Assembly: GCA_027422505.1 (NCBI GenBank) | Contig: JAPQWV010000017.1 | Span: forward strand, 12,959,501-13,023,500 | Length of the DNA stretch: 64,000 nt | Reading direction: 5' to 3' | From: Craterostigma plantagineum | Lineage: Eukaryota > Streptophyta > Magnoliopsida > Lamiales > Linderniaceae | Shown here: positions 22,251-35,124 of the stretch, in pieces | Numbering within the stretch: position 1 is the stretch's first letter | Layout of the letters: each line of letters starts with the position of its first letter | Program-made: the position numbers and the translations under genes | The notes under the pieces: generated by a model | What the model was told of the DNA's origin: nothing | The model's database searches: none | Seen by the model: only the letters and a program-made list of their open reading frames with translations

Positions 22251-22585
22251 TGTTAGGTCCTACGGTTAACAACTCTATGATCCTATGCATGAATTATAAG
22301 TAATTCGATGATAATGATTGACATTAAGATTCGATCGAAAAACTCAAATGAAGAACAAGAGAGAGAATTCGAGTAGAGTGAGAAAGTTACTATTGTTTCT
22401 CTCTCTAGAAATTGAATTGCAAGCCTTTCGGATTAATTTCCAAACCTTTCTCTATTGATTGCGATTGTTTACAAAGTATTTATACCAAACACACTTGGTA
22501 TAAATATCTAACTAGTCCTAATCTAAGGACAAATATAAGAAAAGCCCCTAAATACAAGGACATCTAATAAAATCAAAGCACAATT
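22251..22585 (-). mobile_element. 3' LTR of element X, 5' edge deleted
   Basis: It aligns with the LTR at 48654-49002 along most of its length: the TGTTAGGTCCTACG edge, ATCGAATTACTT-like block, GAGAGAGAATTCGAGTAGAG, the palindromic TATA and the AAGGACAT/AGGGGC block. On the minus strand it lacks the first LTR bases and the polypurine tract: the extra ORF runs ...CAAGCACAA straight into ATTGTGCTT. The outer edge abuts Cassandra-type sequence at 22250. Confidence 0.85.
22487..22516 (-). promoter_or_regulatory. Palindromic TATA box in the X 3' LTR
   Basis: TATTTATACC, ten bases, GGTATAAATA. Both arms are identical to those in the 5' LTR, while the spacer differs. Confidence 0.7.
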
Positions 22586-25500
22586 TGTGCTTGATTGCTT
22601 GTCTGCCTTAGTTGTCCTCGTCGGGCGAAGAATGACCTGCGCAAGCCCAGCGCTTGCTCAAAGTTCCTGAGCGTGTTCCACAGCTCCATTCGCTCCTCGT
22701 TATCTTCAAGTAGTTCCATTAGGAGCGGCTGTTCTCTCACGAACCTGTGGATCCTCAGCATCGTATCTCGATTGATTTCTTCCAACCTCTGCTCTATATT
22801 TCTCCTTGATGATCTTGAGCATCCCATCACAGAATTTGTGTATCTCAGTCTTCAGCATCATCCTAGTCTTCTTCACGATTGGATTGTTGTAGGTGACGCC
22901 TAGGACTGAGCTGATGTGCACGTGATTGTTGGAAAGCCCTTCGATCTCAAGTCCTTTGTTTAGTGGAGCGGTCATGTTAACCTTCTTCATGTAGCTCTCC
23001 AGAGCCATCTGAAGGTCGTGTGCGGTGAAGTACTTGACTTGGCGCATCATGAACCGATAGAGTCCCTTGAGTCCTTCTTTCTTGATGAAGCCTTGAGGAC
23101 CTTTGTACTTTTCCACGTACAGTTGATAGAGACCTCATCAGCAGGGATGTACGGTAGGTCGCTCTCGCTTAGATCTTCTCGAGTTCTATCCACTAGCTCG
23201 ATGGTGTAGTGAGGTGTTGGAAGTCCTCCTTTTGCACAGTATACGCTGAGTACATATTGGAGAGAGACTCTTATAGTGGCTCTTGACTTGTTCTTTAGTC
23301 ATCCCCAGCCTTACATCAGGTCCAAGTTTAGTCAGCATCCAGAGGTAGGTCATCCTCTTCTGCTGATCCCAGTGAGAGATCCCTCTCAGCTCGAACTCGT
23401 TCGGCTTCTTAACTCTCTCCGGTGACTTCCAAATGTTTTCACAAACTTCTTCAAGGAATGGGATTTCTATTTGAATGTTCTTCCACGGCGTGTCGATCCG
23501 AACGGTCCCCGGCATTTGTCTTGTGAGGAAAGCCGCTCGTTGCGCGATCAACTCTGGTACCCTTGGGATTTCTTCTTGGTAGTCTTCACCATCCTGAAGC
23601 TCGTTGTCTTCTATGATTACGAGGTCTATGGAGGCTTGTTGTAGGAAATTCCGAACGTCCTAAAGCCATTGTCTTTGACGCTCCTCGGGCATGGAATGGG
23701 TCATCCACTGACCTTAGAAGATGTATTTATCCAGAGCCTCGTGTGGATTGACACCATGTCCTGAGGGGCCCGGTTGGTTTGGAGCGACCGAGGGAGTAGC
23801 TTGAGTAGCTGCTAGGGCTATGAGCATCGCGGCACTTGCTTCTTCTTCCGGAAGCAAGGGGCTTGTAAAGGTCGGTGGGGTGGATGGGGTCGACGGAGGC
23901 GTTCTGATGGTGGGTTGGTAGAATGGGCTTAGAGGTTGTGTGCGGTGCATGGTGGTTTGTGTAGTGGGTTGCGAGGTTTCTCCGGCTCCAGTTCTTGTCT
24001 GCGCAGAGCCCGAGCCTTGGCCTTGTTCTTGACCACTCGAAGATGTTCTTGGCCTCTTCTCCCCCTCATAAGGGTCCTGATTGTCAGGATCGTCATGCCT
24101 GCGTCTTGAGTGGGAGCTTTTGGCCTCGGCAAGTTTCAGTAGGTGGCTCAGGATGATCCACTAATCGCCTACAAAGAGACTCTTCTTGAGGCGACCGGAT
24201 GGAGAGGCGATCAGGCGGGCGAGTAGGATGTCGTGGAGCTCGGTTATGGGTATGGTGTATGGGTTGATGAGGCTAGATGAAGTGGCTAAAGGGTCGGTGG
24301 TTGTGGGTTGCGGAGGTGTGAGGTTGGTTTATGACGAAGGGCCTTCACATACAGGTGCTTTCCCGGTATCTCTGCGGGATGCCTCGATGGCGTGGAGTAC
24401 TCTCTACATGATCTTATCTTCCATGGATTGTACAGTGGCAGAGAGATCGGCCTGGAATTGCTCGTTCATCACAAAAGGTGTGGAAGCCTCCGTCATAGAT
24501 GTTGCAGGTCGACTGATGTCGCCTGTTGACAACCCATGAGCAGACACCGACTCCATAGGTTGGCTCACAGTCACTTGAGGTTGTTACTGTATGAGACTTC
24601 CACCCAATCCTCGAGTCGAATCTTGAGGATTCTCCTCTATGGGTGTTACGGCAGGCTCAGGTTGGGCCTGCGAACCAGACACCGGAAGATTTGGTTGCGG
24701 CTCAAAATTGAGCGAAGTGCCGGCAACAAGCATGGTATCTGGTGCGGTGGTGACGGCGTGGAAGAGGGACTCCATCGGGATACTCAATCATCTGGGAGTT
24801 CGTCTTATGAGTCGTAGCTCCTCATCGGACTCGGTATCAGATGAAGTGGCCGTGTGAGGAGAAGGTTCGTGCTCCCCGTCCTCACGAGCCTGGTCCGTCA
24901 CCAGTGGAAGTGAGTTGTGCCCCTCTCGGGCTGTGCTTCTTCTAGAGGAGCCTCCTCGATAGGCTCTTCAAGTACGGCAACATATACAGGTACTTCCACT
25001 TGGATCGTTTCTATTGGAGCCTCTTGTTCCAACTCGGTAGCCATAGCATCGATCAGCGTGGCATCTAAGTCCGGCATTGGCTCCTCGTGAGTTGGAGGCT
25101 CCAGCTCTAGTTCCTGAGCGACTTCATCAATCATCATGTCCTCAGGACTTGGCTGTTGTTACAGTTGGGGAGGGCTAACTCCAAAATCTGTCGGGGGCCC
25201 TCGAATCATCTGGTGGTTGGCATCGAGACGTAGAAGCTCCTCTGGGGTCAGCGAGACGTAGAAGATCAAAAGGAATTGGCATCGACAGTTGGTCCAAGTC
25301 CGTCAGCCGTGGATTGTGGAAGAATTTGAGCCTTGGTGGTTGATAATTTCCTCCAGGGGGTGGACGAGGGATGGACTCGTGCAACTCCATGAATTCCCTG
25401 ATGATCACATTGAACCACCTACCGTAGGGCACGTTCTTGGATCTCTTATTCTCCTTTTGCCTGATCTGGTCTGCAGGATAATTCCAGATCAGTTGCGTAA

Positions 25501-26048
25501 AATCATAGTTCCTGGAGAGATTCCGTGGAAATCCGCAGAATGTTGTCGTTGCCCTTATCGAAGCCTGCATGCTTGGGTGATAGACACTTGTTCACGATCC
25601 CGAACAGTGTCTTCCACGGATGAGGGATACCGCTGCTCTGGACCTGAGCTAGCTTGGTGAGCTGCGGCTGATATCCCATCTGCATGAAATCATGCACCAT
25701 TTCTGCGTCTGATGGGAGCGGGTCGTAGTTTGCACTGTATGGCAAGTCCAGAATCACCCTAAACTGGTTCTTGTTCATATTAATGTGTCGCGTCCCAATT
25801 ACGGTTGAGAAGGAGAAGGCCCCATTTTCCACTGCTCCTTGAATGCATCCCCAGAATTGCTGGAGATAGACCATTGGCACCAAGGCGGTTATCGTCAATG
25901 CATGCGAGATGGGGTGGCCTTGCAGAATTGATATGATAATATCATCTGGACACCGAAAGGTGGTCAGATCGAGTTGAAAATTTGTATCCTGGACCTTCAG
26001 GTACAGGTTGTGGTCGTATATGTGATTATAACGAGGATAGCGATTCAT
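22573..26048 (-). pseudogene. Element X extra ORF (between pol and 3' LTR)
   Basis: A broken protein of about 1150 codons, with frames at 26048-25503, 25570-25175, 25137-24898, 24132-23714, 23551-23186, 23116-22706 and 22830-22573. The N-terminal domain has FQLDLTTFRCPDDIIISILQ, MVYLQQFW, FRVILDLPYSANYDPLPSDA and PWKTLFGIVNKCLSPKHAG. The middle is Pro/Glu/Thr-rich and low in complexity. The C-terminal domain has IQIEIPFLEE, SHWDQQKRMTYLWMLTKLGP, RQVKYFTAHDLQMALES and ALGLRRSFFARRGQ. The N-terminal pattern occurs in 3' ORFs of plant copia elements; no enzyme motif or membrane segment was noticed. It uses ATG at 26048, just after a splice-acceptor-like sequence. The stop lies within the truncated LTR. 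Function unknown. Confidence 0.75.
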
Positions 26049-26066
26049 CTGAAAAATAAGATATAT
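26049..26066 (-). promoter_or_regulatory. Putative splice acceptor before the extra ORF
   Basis: The minus strand reads ATATCTTATTTTTCAG and then the ATG of the extra ORF, with no bases between. A pyrimidine-rich tract with CAG at this point would let a spliced subgenomic mRNA present this ORF first. Sequence pattern only; no donor was identified. Confidence 0.4.
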
Positions 26067-29000
26067 AAAAGTTCATTAGTTCATAAATTTAATTTTAGTC
26101 GAAAATTGATTTAATTTCACCAAACTATAATATTGTGACAAGTCATGACATGTTTGATGAATTTTGAATTGAAATTGTGTAGTATGCTGGTATAATTGAT
26201 TTTGAAAAATGTAATGGCATGTTCGTAATTTCGAATGAAACATATAACGCGTGGAAGAAACTTCGAAATTTTCTAAGTGTTTGATCGTGGAAAATGTCAC
26301 TGTTCATGCCGAGATATTTTACGCTCGAAAAATTTGATTTTCGAATTGATTTCCTATGCATTGATTTCAATTGAAATAACTCCGTTTAATTTTGCGATTG
26401 AAAAAACTTTTATTCGCTTAATGTTCTCTACAGTGTAAAAGACTTAGAAAAAATCTTCTAAGTGCTGAAGTCGGAATCGTGAGACTGTAACCGACCAATT
26501 TTACGATCGCGAAAAATTCCGCGTAAATTTACGATCGAGAAATTATTTCTCAGGTAAATTTACTATCGAAAAATTTTCCTCGATTGAATAAAATTTTTCG
26601 ATTTGAAATTTGTTGAGCGGTACGTGATTTTCGATCCTAAGTAAAACTTTTGCTGCGATATTTTTTCTATCGAGAAATTAGTCAACGAAAAACTAAGTCG
26701 ATCGTCGAGAAATTTTTCGATCAATTAAATCCTAAGCGGCGAATTTTACGATCGAAAAATTAAGCGTTGAAAAATTAATTTTTCGCTGCTAAATTTTTGC
26801 GACCGAAATAAAATGGAATCGAAAATTCTATTTTGCGATAGTAAGTTTTACGCTCGATCTAGTTTGCATCTAAATTGTCTATTCAGCGCTTAAATTTTTT
26901 GCTCGCAGAAAATCCTAATTAGATTTCTCGATGGTAAGTGATTTGTCGGTCAAAATCTTCTTTCTTAGCGACTAAGTCAGAATTTAGCGATCGAAAACTA
27001 AATCGATACAAACTGTATCTCAATGGAATCGGAATTCAATTAAGACTCTTTGCGATCGACAAAGTTCTTCTACGGCTTCAAACATTCAAATACCCAGTTT
27101 CTATCAACACTGAACTTAGTGGGCTAAGATGCAGGTTTTTCGAAAGTTTAAACTATCAGATATTGTAAAAACATCCAAACTATCTTAAGTGCAGGCATTA
27201 ACCCAGATAAAACTCGTAAACATGCCTAAATCACTATAAAATAGTATACGGTTTTCACAGTTTGAAGAACAGTCGAGAATCTAATCCTAATCACGCGAAA
27301 AACTACAAAATGCAGATGGTAATGGAGTTAAATCGCATTCAAATGTCAAATGAATCTCATTTCTACCTTAAACAGACAATTTGGTGTTGAGAATCGAAAG
27401 ATTTTTGAGAATTTTGAAATGTCTGTGAAAGTTTTTCGAGAGAGAAATTTTTGCGACTTAGGGTTGCGTGAGAAAAAGTTTTTCGACTGACCAAAAGTGA
27501 ACTTTTATTAACTCGCCGGTTTGCGATTTGACATTTTGCGACTAAATGGATCAGGCCCATTACTATTTGCGCTCAAGAAATATTGATTCAAAAATTGCTC
27601 TTCAATTCAATTTCTCGATCGCAAATTATCGTGGCCAATCAAAATCGTTCGCAACACTTTTACGATCGAAAAACATATGATTGCGAATTAATTCTTATAT
27701 CCAATTTCTCGATTGTAAGTACTTCTAAAATTTTCAGATTGATCCCTATTTCAAATAAAATCACATTGTAATGCTCCCTCTCAGAATTAAAATAAATGCA
27801 ATTAACTCCCTGGATTTTCTATGTAGTAACGTCTAGCTCCCGTGGCAGAAAAAAAATTTGTACCACTTAGAGAGAGAAAAAAACGTTAGAAATAATAGAG
27901 TTAATCAACAATTGTTTTTGGCACGTTTTCCTTTGAAATATTTGGTCTGTGACAATAGCTCCTTGTCTTGTAGTGTCGACGTCTTACTCCTTTATTTTGT
28001 TTGAAGAAATCTGAAATACTTAGAGAAAAAACGTCAAAAATATTTGAAGCTAATGCACGATTTTTATATTTACTCCCCCTCAAATAATGCGCAAGAATTG
28101 ACTTAACATGAAAACATATGAAATCAATTCAAGTAACGAGCAATAAAATACGCAATATACCTAGTAAGGACATATACATGGTCCCCAAAAACATGTATTG
28201 AAGATATTGCGTGAGGGTAAGAACAATGAAATATTTATCGCATTTAAACAATTCAGTACCAATGCAATCTAAAATTACATTTAGAATGTGCGATAACAAA
28301 ATAAATTCGCATTTATTCAATTCAACGCATATGAAACATAATATTTCATGTCAGAATGTGCGAAATTTTCCTATCACGATTTATTTTTCATACACTATTA
28401 TTATAGTATGGGTGGGGTCAGATTATTTTGCTTCGATCAATCGTCACACCTAAAATTTTTCGAGACATTAGAAAGAAGAAAATGCCGTCAAGTCATGTCG
28501 TCAAACTAAAAACCTAAGTTCATAGACCGGTCCATTTCGACAACTCTCACTAGGTTCGCTCTAGCACTCAATTATTTTTAACTTGGGATTTTTATATTAA
28601 TATCACTCAAGTCAACACAAGCAATTTTAAGTCAATTTACCTGTGATCGAGGCATTTTTAATCATTTCACCGTCAATTGGAATCAAATGGTTGTCAGGTT
28701 TTTAATTTGGCTAGGACTCAGAAGGGAAGGTATTTAGAGGAAAGTGAGCTTATCTCTTCGTCATCTACCATTTCTACGCCCGTCTCCTTTTGCGTCTTTC
28801 TTCTTTTCAATCTTTTCTCCCTCTTTTTCTTTTAAGAACTATCCCTTTTTATGCTATGCTCAAGCTGAAGCTCCGCTTCTCCACGAGGCTATAGGAGATT
28901 ATCGTAGGCGAAGTTCTTCATGTTGGTTCTCGAGCCGATACCGTGCCCCTCTTCTCTTAATCCCTAGAGAGGTTTCAGAGATTATCATTTTGGAAAAGTT

Positions 29001-29812
29001 CACGGTTGTGGAATTCGTACCCAGGTCTGCGCTCCTCTTCTCGTTTCCCGATATAAGACCAGATTAACGTTGGAGAAGTTAACTTCGTGGTGCTCCTCTT
29101 TCCAGCCGTTCTGACGAGTGTACGAGATTATCGTTGGAGAAGTTCACAGCAGGATCCCTGCCACCTTCTAAGAAATATTCGGAAGGCAGGTTCCTTTGGT
29201 CTGATTTTTGCGCGTTGAGCAATGCCTTCTTTTGTCATCATCCTTTTTTTCTTCTTTCTTCTTCTTCTCTTCTTTTTTTTTTTTATTTTCTACCCCTCCT
29301 TTTCTCATTTGAACAACCATCCGAAGAGTATAGAATACAGTTGAAGGCTGGGAATGGGATTCAAATGAAGAAAAGGACATCGGAGAAGGCTCAAAGTGGA
29401 TGACTAAGGGCTAATGTGAGGGAAAAATTTTAAAATGCCGAGTGAGGAATAACCTAAGCTCCCTTATCATTTACCTAACGATCTAAGGCAAGATGAGTAT
29501 GAAGCCAAGTATCACTAGTTAAGGCAAGTAATTGATGTGTGACTCACTCGAGAAATAGATCCAAAGAAAGGAAAATAACAAGGCTAGAATCCTTACATAT
29601 GTATAGTGGCTTTGTGTCTAGTGGAGCAACCTAATGACCTTTAGACACAAGAATGCGACTTAGACTGACAAAATTAAGCAATTAAATCGATTACATGTCG
29701 GGGTAAAATTCTAAGTGACTTTAGATCAAAGCATCCTAAAGGATTTCGTCATTCCCCTAATATTATATATTTATAGTGTTTTATTTGTTTTATTTATTTA
29801 ATTTTATTTATT
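26067..29812 (-). other. Noncoding spacer of element X, copy 2
   Basis: AT-rich DNA between RNase H copy 2 and the extra ORF. From 26.3 to 27.8 kb it is saturated with degenerate TTTACGATCGAAAAATT-like motifs. A polypurine-like GAGGGGGAGTAAATA (minus) lies at about 28070-28085. From 28890 to 29150 four degenerate copies of GAGATTATCGTTGGAGAAGT occur about 70-85 bp apart on the plus strand. The block closely matches 31340-35110. No convincing gene; the plus-strand open frame at 28744-29067 shows no known domain. Confidence 0.7.
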
Positions 29813-31336
29813 TCACGTAAGATAAAGCATATAAGAAAATAAAACACATAGCTTAGAACATTTAGTAGCACATAAGATCAGGTAAAGCACATATAACATG
29901 CCTAATTTTCCGACAAGGAATTGAAACCGTTTTTCATCCAATGCCTTGGTGAAAATGTCAGATAGTTGGTACTCCATGTTCACGAAATACATATCTATGG
30001 TGCCTTTTTCTACATGTTCTTTGATAAAGTGATATATAATATCTATGTGTTTGGTGCGTGAGTGATGAACATGATTGCAAGTAATAGCAATGGCACTTTG
30101 ACTATCACTATATATGGGTATGTTAAATTGTACCCATAGTCGCGAAGCTGAGTCCGCATCCATAGCATCTGGGAGCAACAATTGGCGGCAGCCACGTATT
30201 CCGCTTCGGCCGTCGAAGTTGACACACAGTTCTATTTTTTAGAGGACCAGCAGACCAGCTTTTCGCCTAGAAATTGAGCGCCACCGGATGTGCTTTTCCT
30301 GTCCATTCGGCAACCTACATAATCAGCGTCAGTATTCGTACCCTTTGGATACCATAGTCCAAGGGTAGAAGTGCCCTTAAGGTAACGCAGAATCCTTTTA
30401 ACCGCGAGCATATGGGATTCTTTCGGATCGGCTTGAAAACGGGCACATAAACAGGTGGCAAACATGATATCCGGCCGGCTTGAGGTGAGGTAGAGAAGAG
30501 ATCCAATGATGCTGCGATACAGCGTGATGTCGACCGATTTTCCAGAGGGATCGGCATCCAACTTGCAGCTTGGTGACATAGGAGTGCTGAGAGGCTTGCT
30601 CTGATCTTGATGGAATTTCTTCAAAATATCCTTGATGTATTTTGTCTGACTAATGAAAATCCCATCTTCGAGTTGCCTGACTTGTAGTCCTAAGAAGAAC
30701 TGCATCTCTCCCATGTGACTCATTTCAAACTTGCTTTTCATTAGATCTCCAAACTTCGTGCAAAGCCGTGGATTAGTTGATCCGAAGATGATGTCGTCGA
30801 CGTATACTTAGACGACCATCAGATCTTTGTCTTGCCATTTGATGAAGAGGGTTGTGTCTATCGTTCCCCGTATGAATCCAGACTTCACGAGGAATTCACT
30901 CAGGACATCGTACCAATCACGAGGGGCTTGTTTTAGTCCGTAGAGAGCTTTGTCCAAACGATAGATGTGATCGGGATGTTCTTGATCAACGAAGCCTTCC
31001 GGCTGAGCGACGTAGACTTCTTCTTTTAAAACGCCGTTGAGAAAGGCGGTTAACATCTATTTGATAGACTTTGAAGCCTTTGTGAGCTGCATAAGCTATA
31101 AGAAGGCGGATAGCTTCGATTTGGGCAACAGGAGCATATGTCTCGTCGTAGTTGATGCCTTCCTGTTGATTGTATCCCTTCGCAACTAGCCTTGCTTTGT
31201 TCCGGATCACTTCACCATCCTCATTCTTCTTGTTTTTGAATACCCATTTAGTTCTGTCAATTGTTTTTCCATGCGGACGGGGTACTAAGGTCCACACTTG
31301 AAGACGTTCGAATTGATGAATTTCATCATGCATCGC
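29813..31336 (-). pseudogene. Second, partial pol copy of X: RT and RNase H
   Basis: Begins abruptly at [20 protein letters not shown], mid-linker before the RT, with no integrase. Contains [52 protein letters not shown], a broken active-site region (a TAG stop in [10 protein letters not shown], near 30810), [64 protein letters not shown] and the RNase H end YQLSDIFTKALDEKRF. Nearly the same sequence lies at 35125-36550, so this is the downstream copy of a tandem duplication. Several frameshifts are present. Confidence 0.9.
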
Positions 31337-34300
31337 TATTAGTCGAAAATGAATTTAATTTCATCAAACTATAATATTGTATCAAGTCATGACATGTTTT
31401 GATGAATTTTGAATTGAAATCGTATGATATGCATATAGGATTCTTGTTTTAAAAAAAAAACTTAACGGCATGATTGTAATTTCGAATTAAACATGTAATG
31501 CGTGAAAAGGAGTTCGAAATTTTTCTAAGTGTTGAATCGTGAAAAAGACACTATTCATGCCGAGAAATTTTTCGCTCGAAATTTTGGTGTCAAATTGTTT
31601 TCCTTATGCATTGATTTCAGTTACAATAACTCCATTTAGTTTTGCGATCGAGAAAATTCTATATGCTAATGTTCGTTACAGTGTAAAGGACTTAGAAAAA
31701 AAACTTCTAAGTGTTGAATTGAAATCGTGAGACTGTAGCCGATCAATTTTACGATCGAGAAAAATTCTGCGTAAATTTGTGATCGAGAAATCAGGTAAAT
31801 TTTCTATCGAGAAATTTTCCTCAATTGAATAAAATTTTTCGATTTGAAATTTGTCGAGCAATATGTGATTTTCGATCATAAGTAAAAATTTCGCTGCAAT
31901 ATTTTTCGATCAGAAATTAGTCAACGAGGGACTAAGTCAACCGTCGAGAAATTTTTCAATCATAAGCGGCGAATTTTACAATTGAAAAATTAAGCGTTGA
32001 AAAATTAATTTTTTGCTGCTAAAATTTTGCGATCGAAATCCAATTAAAACGAAAATTCTATTTTGCGAGAGTAAATTTTTGCGCTCGATAAAATTTGCAT
32101 CTAGTTTTCGCTCACAAAGAAAATCCTAATTAGATTTCTCGATGGTAAATAATTTTTCGGTCAAAATCTTCTATCTTAGCGACTAAGTCAAAATTTTATC
32201 GAGAACTAATTCGACACAAACAGTATCTCAATTGAATCGGAATTCAATTAAGTCTGTTTGCGATCGACAAAGTTCTTCGATGGCTTTAAACATTCAAATG
32301 ACCAGTTTTATCTAAACTCAAATCAGAGTCGAAGATGCAGATTTTCCGAAGATTTGTACTACCAGATTCATAAAGAACATCGAAACTATCCTAAGTGCGG
32401 GCATTAACTTCAGATAAAGACTCAAAATCATGCCAGAATCGCTATAAAATAGTATACGATTTTCTCAGTTTTGAAGAACAGTCGAGAAACTAATATAACT
32501 CATGCGAAAAAACTACAAAATGCAGATGGTATCGAAGTTAAATCACACGCAAATGTCAACAGATTCTCATTTCTACCTTAAACATACAATTTTCGTGTTG
32601 AAGATCGAAAGATTTGTGATAAATTTGAACTTTCTGTGAAAGTTTTTCGCGAGAGAAATTTTTGCGATTTAGGGTTGCGTGAGAAAAAGTTTTTCGACTG
32701 ACATAAAAGTGAACTTGTATTTACTCGCTGTAAGTCGATGTTGGGTTTACGATTTGACATTTTGCGATTCAGTGGATCAGGCCCATTATTATTTGCGCTC
32801 GAGAAATTTTCGATTTGAAAATCGCTCTTCAATTCAATTTTCTCGATCGCAAATGATCGCGGCTAATCAAAATCTTTCCCAACACTGTTTACGATCGAGA
32901 AACTTATTGTCGCGAATTAATTCTTATATCCAGTTTCTCGATAGTAAGTGTTTCTAAAATTTTCAGATTGAACCCTATTCAAATAAGATCACATTTGTAA
33001 AGCTTCCCCTCAGAATTAAATTAAATGCAATTAACTCCCTGGATTTTCTGTGTAGTAACGTCTAGCTCCCGTGGCAGAATAAAAAATCTGTACCACTTAG
33101 AGAAAAACGTTAGAAATAATAGAGTTAATCAACAATTATTTTTTGGTATATTTTCCTTTGAAATATTTAGTCTGTGACAATAGCTCCTTGTCGTGTATTT
33201 TTGACGTCTCACTCCTTTATTTTGTTTGAAGAAATTTGAAATACTTAGAGAAAAACGTCAAGAATATTCGGAGCTAATGCACGATTTTTATATTTGCTCC
33301 CCGTCAAATAATGCGCAAGAATTGACTAGATATGCAAGCATATGAAATCAATTCAAGTCACGAGCATATAACACACAAATTTATTTAGTAAGCTCATATA
33401 CATGGTCCTCAAAACATGTACTTAAGATATTGCGTGAGGATACGTAAGAGAAATGACAAATTTATCGCATTTAAACAATTCAGTACCAATGCAATCTAAA
33501 ATTACATTTAGAATGTGCGATGACAAAAAAAAATCGCATTTATTCAATTCAACGCATATGAAACATAATATTTCATGTCAGAATGTGCGAAAGTTTGTTT
33601 TTTTATGTACATTACTAATATTATAGTATGGGGTCAGATTATTTTGCTTCGATCAATCGTCACACCTAAAATTTTACGAGGATGAAAATGCCGTCAAGTC
33701 ATGTCGTCAAACTATAGTCCTAAGTTCATAGACTGGTCCGTTTCGACAACTCTCACTAGGTTCGCTCTTGCACTCAAATTTTCTGTCTTGGGATTTTTTA
33801 TAATATTTATATCACTCAAGTCAGCACAGGCAATTATAAGTCAATTTACCTGTGATCAAGGCATTTTTAATCATTTCACCTAAGCGAGAGACCGTCGATT
33901 GGAATCAAAGGGTTTTAAGGGTCATAGTTTGGCTAGGACTTAGAAGGGAATGAATTTGGAGGAAAGTGAGCTTATCTCTTCGTCATCTTCCATTTCTACG
34001 TCCGTCTCCCCCTTTTTTTTGCGTCTTTCTTCTTTTCACTCTTTTCTTCCTCTTTTCCTTTTAAGAACTATCCTTTTTTTTATGCTATGCTCAAGCTGAA
34101 GCTCCGCTTCTCCACGAGGCTATAGGAGATTATAGTAGGCGAAGTTCTTCTTGTTGGTTCTCGGGCCGATACCGTGCTCCTCTTCTCTTAATCCCTAGAG
34201 AGGTTTCGGAGATTATCTTTTTGGAAAGGTTCACGGTTATTAATTTCGACCCAAGGCTGCGCTCCTCTTCTCGTTTCCCGATATAAGACCGGATTATCGT

Positions 34301-35124
34301 TGGAGAAGTTCACTTCGTGGTGCTCCTCTTTCCAGTCGTTCTGACGAGCGTACGGGATTACCGACGGAGAAGTTTACAGCAGGATCTATGCCACCTTCTA
34401 AGAGATAGTCGGAAGGCAGGTTCCTTTGGTCTGATTTTTGCTCGTTGAGCAATGCCTTCTTTTGTCATCATCCTCTTTATTTACTCCCCCTCCTTTTCTT
34501 GTTTGAACAACCATCCAAAGAGTATAGAATATGGTTGAAGGCTGTGAATGGGATTCAAATGAAGAAAAGGACATCGGAGAAGGCGCAAAGTGGATGACTA
34601 CGGGCTAATCTTGAGGAAACAAAATTTATAAGGCCGAGTGAGGAATAACCTAAGCGCCCTTATTATTTTCCTACCAATCTACGGCAAGGTGAGTATGAAG
34701 CCAAGAATCACTAGTTAAGACAAGTAATTGATGTGTGACTCGCTCTAGAACTAGATCCAAAGAAAGAAAAAAAACAAGGCTTGAATCCTCACTTATATAT
34801 AGTGGCTCTGTGTCTAGTGGAGCAACCTAATGACCGTTAGACACAAGAATGCGACTTAGACTGATAAAATTAAGCAATTAAATCGATCGCTAGTCGGGGC
34901 GAAATTCTAAATGACTTTAGATCAAAGCATCCTAAAGGATTTCGTCATTTTCGTAATATTATAGGTACATGTATATATAAAAAAATTATTAATATTATTT
35001 TTTTATTATTATTATCACGCAGGATATGACAAATTAGCATAGAAACACATAGAATAGAGCATGTGATAGCACAGAAGATCAGGTGGAGATTCAACATGCC
35101 TAATTTTCTGACAAGAAATTGGAA
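31337..35124 (-). other. Noncoding spacer of element X, copy 1
   Basis: Upstream copy of the spacer described at 26067-29812, similar along its length with small indels and substitutions. It begins with the same GCTATTAGTCGAAAA edge at about 31333-31347, where it joins the second pol copy. It carries the CGATCG-type motifs (31.7-32.9 kb) and the GAGATTATCGT-like repeats (34.12-34.38 kb). No gene seen. Confidence 0.75.

Noticed and set aside
28744..29067. Plus-strand 107-codon frame with a hydrophobic, Phe/Ser-rich start like a signal peptide
   Set aside because: It lies in the duplicated noncoding spacer, and no intact counterpart was noticed in the copy near 33.97-34.29 kb. The hydrophobic run comes from a TTTC/TTCT-rich tract.
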